Numbered from the stretch's first letter, positions 53,775 to 63,285 are shown. The stretch: 64,000 bases of DNA from DMER64 sp964554535 (GCA_964554535.1 CAZKPB010000012.1:1-64000), one strand, 5' to 3'. Translations and numbers: made by a program. The notes: generated by a model from the sequence alone, not told the origin.

Positions 53775-54341
53775 GTGTCTAAAGCACGCATTATATTGGG
53801 AATTGACCCCGGAACCAATATCATGGGTTTCGGGGTTATTCGTGTACAGGGAAACCAAATGGAAACGCTGGACATGGGCATCGTCTGTATGAAGAAAATC
53901 AAGGACCCGTACCAAAAGATGGCTTATATCCTGGAACAGATGTACGTGCTGCTGGACAAATACATGCCCGACTGTATGGCCATTGAAGCCCCGTTCTACG
54001 GCAAGAACGTACAGTCTATGCTCAAATTGGGCCGAGCCCAGGGAGTGGCCATAGCCGCCGCCCTGTCCCGCCAAGTGCCGGTGAGCGAGTACGCCCCCCG
54101 TAAAGTCAAACTGGCCATTACGGGCCGAGGCGCAGCCACCAAGCTACAGGTGGCCCAGATGCTGCAGCATACGGTCCATTTTGACCAGGAGCCCGCCAGC
54201 TGGGACGCCACCGACGCCCTGGCCATAGCCGTGTGCCACGGCTATCAGTTGCGCGGCGCGGCAATCCCCGCCACCCATACGCAAGCCAAGTCCTGGGCTG
54301 CGTTTGTGGAAAACAATCCCGATCGCGTGGTTAAGAAATAG
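53775..54341 (+). CDS. ruvC: Holliday junction resolvase RuvC
   Basis: A 188-residue endonuclease that cuts Holliday junctions in the RuvABC complex. The acidic active site is visible: ILGIDPGTN (first Asp), AIEAPFYGKNVQSMLKLGRAQG (Glu) and WDATDALAIAVCH (two Asp). GTG start, three bases after the serS stop. It overlaps the convergent rluD gene by 11 bases. Confidence 0.96.
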   Translation: MSKARIILGIDPGTNIMGFGVIRVQGNQMETLDMGIVCMKKIKDPYQKMAYILEQMYVLLDKYMPDCMAIEAPFYGKNVQSMLKLGRAQGVAIAAALSRQVPVSEYAPRKVKLAITGRGAATKLQVAQMLQHTVHFDQEPASWDATDALAIAVCHGYQLRGAAIPATHTQAKSWAAFVENNPDRVVKK

Positions 54342-55344
54342 AGGCGGCCGCGTATTGTCTCCATTTTTCCAGAACCGATTGAAAATCGGCCGGAAGCGGC
54401 GTTTCAAAAAAGACTTCTTTGCCTGTGGACGGATGTACAAAGCCCAAGGTGCGCGCGTGCAACGCCTGACGGGGCATCAGCGCAAAACAATTTTCCACAA
54501 ACTGACGGTATTTGGAGAACTGGGTTCCCTGGCAGATGCGGTTGCCTCCGTAGCGGGCGTCGTTGAACAACGGATGCCCAATGTGGCTCATATGCACGCG
54601 TATTTGGTGCGTGCGGCCCGTCTCCAGACGACATTCCACCAGAGTGACGTAACCAAAACGTTCCAGTACGGTGTAGTGGGTGACGGCCGGTTTGCCGCTG
54701 TTGCCGTCGGTGACGCAAAAGCGCAGGCGGTCGGAGGGGTCTCGGCCAATATTGCCGGTAATGGTGCCGGCATCTTCTTTCACGTTGCCCCACACCAGTG
54801 CCAGATACTGCCGTTTGACTGTGTGGTTGAAAAACTGTTTGGCCAGCCGGAACTGGGCCACGTCCGACTTGGCTATCACCAACAGCCCCGACGTGTCTTT
54901 ATCAATACGGTGCACCAAAACGCCCATGCGGTTATCGTTGGCTTCTACCACGCCTCGTGAGCCAAAGTGCCAGGCCAGGCCGTTGAGCAGCGTGCCCGTG
55001 TAATTGCCGTGACCCGGATGCACGGTCAATCCGGCGGGCTTGTTGACCAGCAGCACGTCGTCGTCTTCGTAAGGAATGTCCAGGGGAATGTCTTCCGCCA
55101 TAATCTGAAATTCGCGGCGCTCGTAGGGCAGCAGAATACGGATCTGGTCCAGCGGCTTGACGCGGTAGTTGTTCTTGACAGGCTTGTCATTGACCAGCAC
55201 ATAACCGGCATCACAGGCCATCTGCACGCGGTTGCGCGATGTGGATTCCAGATGATCGGTCAGGTAACGGTCAATACGCAACAGGTCCTGTCCTTTGTCT
55301 ACAGAAAGATGATAGTGTTCAAATAATTCCGGATCTTCCGCCAT
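54331..55344 (-). CDS. rluD: RluA-family 23S rRNA pseudouridine synthase (RluD-type)
   Basis: A 337-residue enzyme with an N-terminal S4 RNA-binding domain (RIDRYLTDHLESTSRNRVQ) and the RluA catalytic domain: LLVNKPAGLTVHPGHGN and HRIDKDTSGLLV, where the first Asp after HRI is catalytic. RTHQIRVHMSHIGHP is a further family mark. Length and the S4 domain favour the RluD/RluC type. It starts two bases after the PASTA gene stop and so shares that minus-strand transcript. Confidence 0.92.
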   Translation of the reverse strand: MAEDPELFEHYHLSVDKGQDLLRIDRYLTDHLESTSRNRVQMACDAGYVLVNDKPVKNNYRVKPLDQIRILLPYERREFQIMAEDIPLDIPYEDDDVLLVNKPAGLTVHPGHGNYTGTLLNGLAWHFGSRGVVEANDNRMGVLVHRIDKDTSGLLVIAKSDVAQFRLAKQFFNHTVKRQYLALVWGNVKEDAGTITGNIGRDPSDRLRFCVTDGNSGKPAVTHYTVLERFGYVTLVECRLETGRTHQIRVHMSHIGHPLFNDARYGGNRICQGTQFSKYRQFVENCFALMPRQALHARTLGFVHPSTGKEVFFETPLPADFQSVLEKWRQYAAASIS

Positions 55345-55346
55345 AA

Positions 55347-56171
55347 CTACAGAGTATCTGTGGCAGCGGTTTCTTCTACTGGGAACTCCTCTACCTTGAG
55401 CAGTTCAAGATCTACGGTTAACGTGATATTCACCTCTGTACCCAAGGGCCATTCCGGAACGGAAGAATATTCGGGGTATTGGCGGGCCACACGGGCAGAG
55501 AGTGTGTCTGCCCCCGTTTGTACCGAGGCGTCATAACGGATAATGCCCACGTTAAGGCAGTGGTCGGTAATGATATCTTTAGCGGCTTCCAGACTTTTGC
55601 CTTTGAGAGAAGGAACGTAGGCCAGCGCGTGTTCCACGCTGACTCCCAGTTCCAGGTCAATGTCGCTGAAGGCGTCAATCTGGAGTCCCGAGGCAATATC
55701 GCGGCCTTTATAGCGTTGTGCCAGCACGTTGTTGGTGGCCATGTCGGGGCGGTAAGTGAGGCGGCCCAGTTGAAGGCCTCTGGAAGAAAGTACCGCCTTG
55801 GCCTGACGCAGTGAGAATCCCACCAGCGACGGCATTATCACTTGGCGTGGAGTTACGGAATTGATTGTCAGTTCAATGCGGCGGTTCTTCTTGACGTGTT
55901 GGCCGGCCGGGGGAACCTGACGGAAAATGGCGCCTTTGGGACTATCGGGTATATACAGGGAATCCGTCACCTCCAACCGCAGATGCAGCGGTTTGGCAAC
56001 TTCATGTGCTTCTGAAAGAGAAAGTCCGGAGAAATCCGGAAGGATATAGTCTTGTTTATGGCGTGTGAAACGGGATAAGAAAATAAGTGTGCCTATAAAA
56101 AGCACACATAGAAAAATAAGAATCCATAGCAGATTCTTAAGTATGGGTCTATTTTCCAACACGCTTGACAC
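55347..56171 (-). CDS. PASTA-domain membrane protein
   Basis: A 274-residue protein with one N-terminal membrane helix (LLWILIFLCVLFIGTLIFL, about residues 14-32) and three extracytoplasmic PASTA domains (DYILPDFSGLSLSEAHEVA, VIMPSLVGFSLRQAKAVL and YVPSLKGKSLEAAKDII), followed by an acidic tail. PASTA domains bind peptidoglycan or beta-lactams in Ser/Thr kinases and PBPs, but no kinase domain is attached here. The start is GTG, three bases after the rpmH stop. Function in the cell envelope is inferred. Confidence 0.88.
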   Translation of the reverse strand: MSSVLENRPILKNLLWILIFLCVLFIGTLIFLSRFTRHKQDYILPDFSGLSLSEAHEVAKPLHLRLEVTDSLYIPDSPKGAIFRQVPPAGQHVKKNRRIELTINSVTPRQVIMPSLVGFSLRQAKAVLSSRGLQLGRLTYRPDMATNNVLAQRYKGRDIASGLQIDAFSDIDLELGVSVEHALAYVPSLKGKSLEAAKDIITDHCLNVGIIRYDASVQTGADTLSARVARQYPEYSSVPEWPLGTEVNITLTVDLELLKVEEFPVEETAATDTL

Positions 56172-56174
56172 GTA

Positions 56175-56327
56175 TTAGAATTGCTCTTCGCTGGATACGG
56201 TTAATTTTTTACGACCGTGACGGCGGCGGGCTGCTAATACGCGACGTCCGTTGGGAGTGGACATACGCTCACGAAAACCGTGTTTGTTACGGCGTTTGCG
56301 TTGTGAAGGTTGAAAAGTGCGTTTCAT
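56175..56327 (-). CDS. rpmH: 50S ribosomal protein L34
   Basis: A 50-residue, very basic protein: KRTFQPSQRKRRNKHGFRER at the N terminus, then MSTPNGRRVLAARRRHGRKK and a short acidic end SSEEQF. This is unmistakably L34. It runs from ATG at 56327 to TAA at 56175. The usual neighbours dnaA and rnpA are absent; instead a PASTA gene follows after three bases. Confidence 0.96.
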   Translation of the reverse strand: MKRTFQPSQRKRRNKHGFRERMSTPNGRRVLAARRRHGRKKLTVSSEEQF

Positions 56328-56341
56328 ATCTTATATCTTCT

Positions 56342-57046
56342 TTATTTGCCTTTTAAAGAGGTTGATTTGCTTCCTAAAATGGGAGTGCAAAGGTAGGAAG
56401 TTTGTTTGATTTCACAAATTTTTTTAGTGGTAAAGAAATCATCCCGTACTGCAGGGAATAACGAGGCAATGGAATACTCCTTAAACAGGTGCGGAGGAAT
56501 GCGGCACAGGGCCGAGGCTTCCGCTATTTCCTGCGTCAGGTCGCCTCCCTTGAGGCAGAGGACGCACCCGTCTTTGGCCACGTAACGACGTATCCACGGC
56601 AGAAATTGCGCCAAGGTGGTGACGGCGCGCGACACAATGGTGTGGTAGCTCTCCGGGGGAAGGGACTCGGCCCGTGACACAACCGGGGTTACGTTGGTCA
56701 GCTGCAACTCGCTGCAGATCTCGGTGACCACTTTGATTTTCTTACCAATGGAGTCGCACAGCGTGAAACGGGCCTGCGGGAAGAGGATGGCCAGCGGCAC
56801 GCCGGGGAAACCGCCGCCGGTTCCCACATCCAGTATGCGGTGCCCGGGGGCAAAGGGGTCTCCATTTACAAAGGCAAGGGCCAGCGAGTGGAGCACGTGG
56901 TGCACGTACAGAGAATCAATGTCTTTGCGGCTGATTACGTTGATGCAGGCGTTCCACTTTGCGTAGAGCGGTCCCAACAGGGCAAACTGCTCTTTCTGGG
57001 TGGGGGTCAGATGGGGAAAACAGTCGTATACAAGTTGTGCGCCCAT
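56342..57046 (-). CDS. rsmG: 16S rRNA (guanine-N7) methyltransferase RsmG
   Basis: A 234-residue methyltransferase that modifies G527 of 16S rRNA. The SAM-binding loop ILDVGTGGGFPGVPLAILFP is exact for the family, preceded by NVISRKDIDSLYVHHVLHSL and followed by RAESLP and SRAVTTLAQFL. The start is one base after the sigma factor stop, so it belongs to the glycosyltransferase/sigma operon. Confidence 0.94.
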   Translation of the reverse strand: MGAQLVYDCFPHLTPTQKEQFALLGPLYAKWNACINVISRKDIDSLYVHHVLHSLALAFVNGDPFAPGHRILDVGTGGGFPGVPLAILFPQARFTLCDSIGKKIKVVTEICSELQLTNVTPVVSRAESLPPESYHTIVSRAVTTLAQFLPWIRRYVAKDGCVLCLKGGDLTQEIAEASALCRIPPHLFKEYSIASLFPAVRDDFFTTKKICEIKQTSYLCTPILGSKSTSLKGK

Positions 57047-57047
57047 A

Positions 57048-57587
57048 TTATTCTTCTTCCAGGGAAATAATCTTGTTCAACTCGATTTTGGCGCGGTGCA
57101 GACGGGTTTTGACGGTGCCCACGGGAATCTGCAGTTTGGTGGCAATTTCTATATAGGCGTAATGTTGCATATAGCGCAGGAAGATGACCTCTCGGTACTC
57201 CGGCTTGAGCTGGTCAATGAGCGATTCCACGGTCTGCCGCTGCTGGTTGGCAATGAAGACTTCTTCCGGAGTCACGTCGGCCGTGTCCTGGGCTTCTTCC
57301 AGCCCTACAAAGTATTGCCGGTTCTTGCGGAAATAGTCAATGCACAAATTGTAGACTATGCTGTAGAGCCAGGTGGAAAAGGCAAATTTAGGGCTATAGT
57401 GCTTCAGGTTGCGGAATGCCTTGTCAAAACTCAGCAGCATAAGGTCTTCGGCCTCGGCCTGGTTGACAATTAGCTTGTTGATGAATGACTGCACGCGGTC
57501 TTTATGGCGTATCAGCAGGCGTGTGTAGGCTTCCTGCCGGTTTTGCAGGGCCAGTTCCACCAATGCTTTATCGTCTAAATTGTCCAT
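57048..57587 (-). CDS. ECF-type RNA polymerase sigma factor
   Basis: A 179-residue sigma-70 family protein with only regions 2 and 4. Region 2 contains AEDLMLLSFDKAFRNL and FSTWLYSIVYNLCIDYFRK; region 4 contains PEYREVIFLRYMQHYAYIEIA and PVGTVKTRLHRAKIEL. No anti-sigma gene adjoins it. Its ATG shares its A with the stop of the glycosyltransferase gene (TAATG), so translation is coupled, and rsmG starts one base after its stop. Target genes cannot be predicted. Confidence 0.9.
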   Translation of the reverse strand: MDNLDDKALVELALQNRQEAYTRLLIRHKDRVQSFINKLIVNQAEAEDLMLLSFDKAFRNLKHYSPKFAFSTWLYSIVYNLCIDYFRKNRQYFVGLEEAQDTADVTPEEVFIANQQRQTVESLIDQLKPEYREVIFLRYMQHYAYIEIATKLQIPVGTVKTRLHRAKIELNKIISLEEE

Positions 57588-58744
57588 TATTTTTTGCGTA
57601 TAAAAGATGAGAGGAGCAAATACCAATGAATGGCCGGGGCGCAGACATCCCACAGCGGAGCGCTGTACCAGAGGCGGATTTCACGCAGGTTCCTCCGGTA
57701 TCCCGAGTAGTGAATGCACAGCATGGTCCAGCGGAGCAGCAACACCGCGGTCAGCACGCCCAGAGAGGGAAGCAGGGTCAGGGAAAAGCCGTAGCGCAGC
57801 AGCAGGTATAGGGTGAATGCCCAGCAAAGGTAAAATAATCCCACAAGTGTCTTGTGTGCGGTCAAAAAAGCATAGCGCCAGCCCTTGATCAGCGAAAGGG
57901 TATGCATCTGGCGGCGGCGCCACTGGTTCCATTCTTGAGAGCGGATGCGGCGTATGGTCATGAGCGTACCCTGCGGGTGCGTGCAAACCGTAGTGTTGGC
58001 CGAGGTGATGATATGCCCCATCAGGGCCTGTCCGTACAGATGACGGTCGGTGAGCCGGGAATCAAACCCGTGCACGTCAAAAAAAAGGCTTCGTTGAAAT
58101 ACGGCGGGCGAACCATTGCCCGCATAGGCCAGCCCCTTGCGGGCCATACTATAAAAGTGAAGGTCCTGTTCAAGCAGGTCGTTCCGGATAAAATGACTGC
58201 TGGAGCGATACGCGGCGTGTCCCAGCATAACCCGTGTGGCGGGCTTCTGAGGAAAACCTTCCATAAACGATTTGAGCCAGAACTTGCCCGTGGGCATGCA
58301 ATCCGGGCGCATCAGCAGTACATATTCCAGAGCGGCGGCCCTTATGCCCACTCCCAGCGCCATGGAACTGTCTTGTCCGAATTTGAGGTCAGCGTTGAGT
58401 TTTCTAATGACAAGATTGGGGTATTTCTGGGCCAGGGGGGCCATAAGAATATCGGTATCGTCTTCCGAATTTTTGTCTACCACCACCACTTCATACGGGG
58501 CGTCGTATTCTTGTTCCAGCAATAATGGCAAGAGTTGGGACAGCCGGTCGTATTCGTTGCGGACACAAAGCAGAATGGAAACAGGTTTGTATTCCGGAGT
58601 TCCTTGTGCCCGGCGTTTCTTTTTGGGGAAAGCCAGGCGGGTATAGGCCAGCATATACCATAACGTGGTGCATAAAAACAATCCGACACATGCCAGGCAC
58701 CACAGTGGTTCGGAAAAAATCGCAAAAAAATCAGTAAGGGTCAT
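57587..58744 (-). CDS. Membrane-anchored family 2 glycosyltransferase
   Basis: A 385-residue enzyme with an N-terminal membrane helix (PLWCLACVGLFLCTTLWYML), a GT2 nucleotide-sugar domain (PVSILLCVRNEYDRLSQLLP, VVVVDKNSEDDTD) and two or three C-terminal hydrophobic helices (TLVGLFYLCWAFTLYLLLRYG, LLPSLGVLTAVLLLRW). LLMRPDCMP stands where the DxD-like motif is expected, giving only PD. Acceptor unknown; an envelope polysaccharide is likely. It is the first gene of the operon with the sigma factor and rsmG. Confidence 0.85.
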   Translation of the reverse strand: MTLTDFFAIFSEPLWCLACVGLFLCTTLWYMLAYTRLAFPKKKRRAQGTPEYKPVSILLCVRNEYDRLSQLLPLLLEQEYDAPYEVVVVDKNSEDDTDILMAPLAQKYPNLVIRKLNADLKFGQDSSMALGVGIRAAALEYVLLMRPDCMPTGKFWLKSFMEGFPQKPATRVMLGHAAYRSSSHFIRNDLLEQDLHFYSMARKGLAYAGNGSPAVFQRSLFFDVHGFDSRLTDRHLYGQALMGHIITSANTTVCTHPQGTLMTIRRIRSQEWNQWRRRQMHTLSLIKGWRYAFLTAHKTLVGLFYLCWAFTLYLLLRYGFSLTLLPSLGVLTAVLLLRWTMLCIHYSGYRRNLREIRLWYSAPLWDVCAPAIHWYLLLSSFIRKK

Positions 58745-58754
58745 TGTGTAAAAA

Positions 58755-61445
58755 TTAATGGGCTTCTAACCAGTTGTTGCCAAAAGCGGCTCCGACGGTA
58801 AGCGGCACGGAAAGTGATACGGCGTGTTCCATACGGTCAATCACCAGTTGCTTCAGTTGTTCTTTTTCGGGCAGGTATACATCAAACACCAGTTCGTCGT
58901 GCACCTGAAGCAGCATCCGACTGCGCAGGCCCAAACGCGTGATGTCTTCCTGTATGCGTACCATGGCAATTTTAATGATATCGGCCGCAGTGCCCTGTAT
59001 GGGGGCGTTGATTGCGTTGCGCTCGGCCAGGGCGCGGACCGTGGCGTTGGAAGAGTTTATGTCGGGCGCGTAGCGCTTGCGGTGGAAAAGGGTTTCCACG
59101 TAGCCTTGCGTGCGGGCCTGCTCTATGATGTGGTCCAAGTAGGCTTTGACTTTGGGATACCCTGCATAGTAATCTTCAATCAACTGTTTGGACTCGGCCC
59201 GTGAAATACGCAATCGCGAGGCCAGTCCAAAAGCCGAGATGCCGTATAGAATGCCGAAGTTGGCGGTTTTGGCCCGGCTGCGTTGTTGGGGTGTCACCTC
59301 TTCCGGGGCACATTTGAAAATTTTGGCGGCCGTGGCGGCGTGAATGTCCTGGCCCTTGTTGAACGCTTCAATAAAGTGATTGTCCCCGCTCATATGAGCC
59401 ATAAGGCGCAACTCAATCTGCGAGTAGTCGGCACTGAAAAGGATGTAGTCGCTGTTGCGGGCCACAAAGGCTTTACGCAGTTCCCGACCCCGTTCTTCAC
59501 GTATGGGAATGTTTTGCAGGTTGGGCTTCTGAGAACTCAGGCGGCCGGTAGCCGTTACGGTCTGGTTGTACGTGGTGTGCACCCGTCCGGTCTGCGGGTT
59601 GACCCATTCGGGGAAAGGATCTATATAGGTACCCAGTAGTTTTTTGAGCGAGCGAAATTCCAGTATGAGCGGTACAATGGGGTGTTTGTCTATGAGTTCT
59701 GTCAGGGTTTCCTCGTCCGTGGAATACGCTTTTTTCCCTTTGCGGTTTTTGTCTATCTGCAATTTGTCAAACAGAATGACGCCCAACTGTTTGGGTGAGG
59801 ATACGTTAAGGGCCGGGTCGGTGGCATAGTCGCGGACCTGCTGTTCTATCTGCTTGGCTTCTGCACGTAATAGGTCTCCGTAGGCTTTCAGCAGGTCAAG
59901 GTCCACGCGGATGCCTTCCTGCTCCATGCGGGCCAGCACTTCCATAAGAGGCATTTCCACTTGCAGGTATAGTTTTTCCATTCCCTCTTGTTCCAGACAT
60001 TTTTGCAGCACGGGACGCAATCTGAGGGAAATGCGGGCTTCTTCAAAATGAGGTAGCAGGGCTGTCAGCAGGGTCGGGGCGGTAGCCTGGGCTTCCGAGT
60101 CAAACAGGGAGGGCTCTTTCCTATCGGCCCCGGGAGCCATATAGTTGAGGTACTGGAAAGCCAGCGCCTCCGGCGTGTGGCCACGTTCCGGATTGAGCAG
60201 GTAATGCATCAGGGCGGCGTCCCACAGAGGGCCTTTGAGTGTTATCTGCTGTTTAAAAAGAATCAGTATCAAATCCTTGAGGTTGAAACCGCATTTGCTT
60301 ATTTGAGAGTCTTCCAGCAGAGATTTCCATACGGTGGGGACACCACTGTAGAGCGAGTCTTCTACCTTGACGGCCAGTAGGTTATGTGATGGAAGGTAGC
60401 TCAGGCCCATAGTACCGGTGCGGTGGGCGGCTGCGGCTACAGCGTCCGGGACAGAGACGTCGGTGATTTCAGTAAAGCGGGTGATGGGGGCAAAAACGGG
60501 GGCTTCTTCCGGATAAAGTGGACAGGCGGCCGGCGTACCGCATTTGAAAAGTTCTTCCAACCGGGGCAACATACGCATAAGCGACTGGAATTCATATTCT
60601 TTGAACAATTCTTTGAGCGCATCCAGGTTGGCACACTGCACGCGGCAGTCCTCGGGATTCCACGGCAGGTCCAGCGACGTGCGGATGGTCACCAGATCTT
60701 TGGACAACAGCAATTGTTCCCTGCCTTCCGTAAAGCGCTCACGCATTTTGACAGAGAGCAGGTTGAGGTGTTCCAGAATGTTCTCTACCGACCCAAACTG
60801 GCCCACCAGTTTTTTGGCTCCCACTTCTCCCACGCCGCGCACTCCCGGCACGTTGTCAGACGAGTCTCCCCAAATGGCCAGAATATCAATGACCTGTTTG
60901 GGCTCGTGAATCTCGTAGCGGCGGCATATGTCGTTGACATCCAGAATGTCCCAGCCTTCTCCCTGGGAGTGGGGCTTGTACATTTTGACGTTGGGGGTAA
61001 CCAATTGTCCGTAATCTTTGTCGGGGGTCACCATATATACTTCAAAACCGTCTTCCTCGGCCCGTTTGGACAGGGTGCCTATGACGTCGTCGGCTTCCAC
61101 GGCTTGCATAATGATAATGGGAATACCGCAGGCGGTAAGTATCTGCTGAATTACGGGTATGGAGTCTTTGATTACTTGCGGGGTGGGAGGGCGGTTGGCC
61201 TTGTAGACCGGATACATGGTGTGGCGGAAATTTTTGCCGCCGGGGTCAAAGGCCACAAACAGGTGTGAGGGCCGTTCTTTGAGCAACAAGTCAAACAGTG
61301 ACTTGCAGAATCCGAATATGGTCCCGGTGTCTACTCCCTTTGAGTTGGATACGGGCCGATTGATAAACGCGTAATAGGCGCGATAGACCAGCGCGTGGCC
61401 GTCTATCATGAAGATGCGATTCCGGGCTTGGGTGTCTGCGTTCAT
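58755..61445 (-). CDS. polA: DNA polymerase I
   Basis: An 896-residue polymerase with an N-terminal 5'-3' exonuclease (MIDGHALVYRAYYAF, VWGDSSDNVPGVRGVG-like segment) and a complete C-terminal polymerase: motif A DYSQIELRLMAH, motif B RAKTANFGILYG, motif C QVHDELVFD. The middle domain lacks the 3'-5' exonuclease signatures: no DxE is seen near TGTMGLSYLP, and GFNLKDLILIL replaces the NLKYD-type motif. Proofreading is probably absent, as in several other bacterial PolA proteins. The start at 61445 overlaps the queD stop (TAATG). Confidence 0.96.
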   Translation of the reverse strand: MNADTQARNRIFMIDGHALVYRAYYAFINRPVSNSKGVDTGTIFGFCKSLFDLLLKERPSHLFVAFDPGGKNFRHTMYPVYKANRPPTPQVIKDSIPVIQQILTACGIPIIIMQAVEADDVIGTLSKRAEEDGFEVYMVTPDKDYGQLVTPNVKMYKPHSQGEGWDILDVNDICRRYEIHEPKQVIDILAIWGDSSDNVPGVRGVGEVGAKKLVGQFGSVENILEHLNLLSVKMRERFTEGREQLLLSKDLVTIRTSLDLPWNPEDCRVQCANLDALKELFKEYEFQSLMRMLPRLEELFKCGTPAACPLYPEEAPVFAPITRFTEITDVSVPDAVAAAAHRTGTMGLSYLPSHNLLAVKVEDSLYSGVPTVWKSLLEDSQISKCGFNLKDLILILFKQQITLKGPLWDAALMHYLLNPERGHTPEALAFQYLNYMAPGADRKEPSLFDSEAQATAPTLLTALLPHFEEARISLRLRPVLQKCLEQEGMEKLYLQVEMPLMEVLARMEQEGIRVDLDLLKAYGDLLRAEAKQIEQQVRDYATDPALNVSSPKQLGVILFDKLQIDKNRKGKKAYSTDEETLTELIDKHPIVPLILEFRSLKKLLGTYIDPFPEWVNPQTGRVHTTYNQTVTATGRLSSQKPNLQNIPIREERGRELRKAFVARNSDYILFSADYSQIELRLMAHMSGDNHFIEAFNKGQDIHAATAAKIFKCAPEEVTPQQRSRAKTANFGILYGISAFGLASRLRISRAESKQLIEDYYAGYPKVKAYLDHIIEQARTQGYVETLFHRKRYAPDINSSNATVRALAERNAINAPIQGTAADIIKIAMVRIQEDITRLGLRSRMLLQVHDELVFDVYLPEKEQLKQLVIDRMEHAVSLSVPLTVGAAFGNNWLEAH

Positions 61446-61873
61446 TATCTGATCCATTCGGCGTAAGAGGTGGGCGTTTCGTACAGGCGGACGCTGTACA
61501 GGCTGTCTGCGGGCAATACGGGAGCCAGAATGCTGGCTATGTAACACACCAGTTGTTCGCAAGTGGGTTGGAAGTCCAAGATACAGACGTTGTCGTATGT
61601 TTGGGCCAGTTCTTGCGCCAGCGGGGCATCTTTGCGCAACAGCAACGCGTGGTCAAAACGGTCCAGAATATGCTTCTGCACCAGGGCCTTCAAGTCGGTG
61701 AAATCCAGAATCATTCCGTTTTTGGGGTCCTCTTCGCGCGAGGAGGGGGTACCGGTAAGGGTTATGAGCAGTTTGTAGGAGTGGCCGTGGATATGGCGGC
61801 ACTTTCCGTTATATCCCATTAGGGCGTGAGCGCCTTCAAAACGGAATACTTTGGTTATACGTAGCCCTGACAT
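61445..61873 (-). CDS. queD: 6-carboxytetrahydropterin synthase (QueD family)
   Basis: A 142-residue member of the PTPS/QueD family, which makes 6-carboxytetrahydropterin on the way to queuosine in tRNA. FEGAHALMGYNGKCRHIHGHSYKL supplies the zinc histidines and the catalytic Cys; DFTDLK and FDHALLL follow, with PTCEQLV and the late Glu in YETPTSYAEW. A TACATTTG -7 box lies at 61900-61907 on the minus strand, 26 bases upstream. Its stop overlaps the polA start by one base. Confidence 0.93.
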   Translation of the reverse strand: MSGLRITKVFRFEGAHALMGYNGKCRHIHGHSYKLLITLTGTPSSREEDPKNGMILDFTDLKALVQKHILDRFDHALLLRKDAPLAQELAQTYDNVCILDFQPTCEQLVCYIASILAPVLPADSLYSVRLYETPTSYAEWIR

Positions 61874-62038
61874 GTTTTGCGATGTATTTTATTAATCTAC
61901 AAATGTAACAAAAATCCACCGTTGTCGTTTAAAAGTTATAAACTGTGCTTATTCCAGAATCGTTTGCTAAATATTCAGCATTTATTTTGCAAGAATCGTT
62001 AAGAAATGTTAGGTTTGCGGTGTAAAAACATTACAAAC

Positions 62039-63247
62039 ATGAATCACGAATATTTGAATTCAATTGTATCTGAGAACGCTAAACATATGAAGCGTTCTGC
62101 CATCAGAGATTTGCTCAAGATGGTGAACCGCAAGGACGTCATTTCTTTTGGCGGCGGTTTTCCGGATCCTAATGCATTTCCTATAGAAGATCTTAAAGAT
62201 ATTGTGGCCGAAGTTTTGAATGAAAACGCCGCTAAAGCGCTCCAGTACGGAGAAACCTTGGGTGTAAAGGCATTGCGTGAAGCGCTGGCCGCCCGTTACC
62301 GCGCCCAGGGTCTTGATGTTACCTATGAGAACTTCATTATCAGCACTTCTTCTCAGCAGGCATTGGATATGGTGTCCAACCTGCTGTTGAACCCCGGAGA
62401 TACCGTTATCTGCGGTCTTCCTTCCTATCTGGGTGCCTTGCAGGCATTCTACGCGCATCAGGCCAGCCCTGTGGGCGTGCCTCGTGATGAGGAATTGCGT
62501 TCGGTGGTCGGTGCCTTGGTGGCTGCCGGGAAAAAGCCCAAATTCATCTATGCCATTCCGGATTTCCAAAACCCGTCCGGCGTGACAATGGATATGGCAA
62601 AACGCCTGAACGTGTTGGAGGTGGCCAAACAGTATGATTTGATTATCATAGAAGATACCCCGTACCGGGAAGTTCGCTTCAGCGGGGAACCCATGCCGTT
62701 GATTTATTCCATGGACAAGGACGAACGCACGGTGTTGCTGGGTACATTTTCCAAGACTTTTGTCCCCGGCTTCCGCTTGGGTTGGGTTATGGCACCCAAG
62801 CCGTTCATAGACCGTCTGGAAGTGGTGAAACAGTCCGTAGACCTGTGCGCTCCCGTATTTGACCAGTACATTGCCGCCAAATATATGGAACGGGGACTGT
62901 TTGACAAGAACGTGGAGAAAATAAAAGCCAATTACCATCACAAGAAGGACAATATGATTGCCGCTTTTGAAAAATATATGCCGGAAGGAGTTACCTGGAC
63001 CAATCCCGAAGGCGGCCTGTTCTTGTTTGTAACTTTGCCGGAAGGCTATGACGCTACCGAGCTGTTCAAACTGGCTATAGAAGAAGACGTGGCTTTTGTG
63101 ATTGGCGAGGCGTTCCACTGCGACGGGTCCGGAAAGAACACCCTGCGCATCAACTTCTCCTTTACTGAAGAGAGCCTTGCCACGGAAGGCGTACGCCGTC
63201 TGGCTTCCGCTATCAGAAAAATGATGGAAATGAAAAAGAACGTTTAG
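62039..63247 (+). CDS. PLP-dependent aminotransferase, 2-aminoadipate/LysN-like
   Basis: A 402-residue class I aminotransferase. FGGGFPDPNAFP and LQYGETLGVKALREALAARY are typical of the LysN/2-aminoadipate and aromatic aminotransferase branch. DFQNPSGVTM and the PLP lysine in FSKTFVPGFRLGW are clear, with the C-terminal Arg in NTLRINFSF. Substrate is not certain. It lacks the N-terminal DNA-binding domain of MocR regulators. The ATG at 62039 (MNHEYLNS) is chosen over an upstream ATG because that extension is short and not family-like. A terminator follows. Confidence 0.88.
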   Translation: MNHEYLNSIVSENAKHMKRSAIRDLLKMVNRKDVISFGGGFPDPNAFPIEDLKDIVAEVLNENAAKALQYGETLGVKALREALAARYRAQGLDVTYENFIISTSSQQALDMVSNLLLNPGDTVICGLPSYLGALQAFYAHQASPVGVPRDEELRSVVGALVAAGKKPKFIYAIPDFQNPSGVTMDMAKRLNVLEVAKQYDLIIIEDTPYREVRFSGEPMPLIYSMDKDERTVLLGTFSKTFVPGFRLGWVMAPKPFIDRLEVVKQSVDLCAPVFDQYIAAKYMERGLFDKNVEKIKANYHHKKDNMIAAFEKYMPEGVTWTNPEGGLFLFVTLPEGYDATELFKLAIEEDVAFVIGEAFHCDGSGKNTLRINFSFTEESLATEGVRRLASAIRKMMEMKKNV

Positions 63248-63285
63248 GCGGTTGCCTAAGTCGTATCTCTCCAATATTTGATGTT

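Noticed and set aside
62060..63274. 404-codon open frame on the minus strand
   Set aside because: Antisense to the aminotransferase with its clear PLP site.
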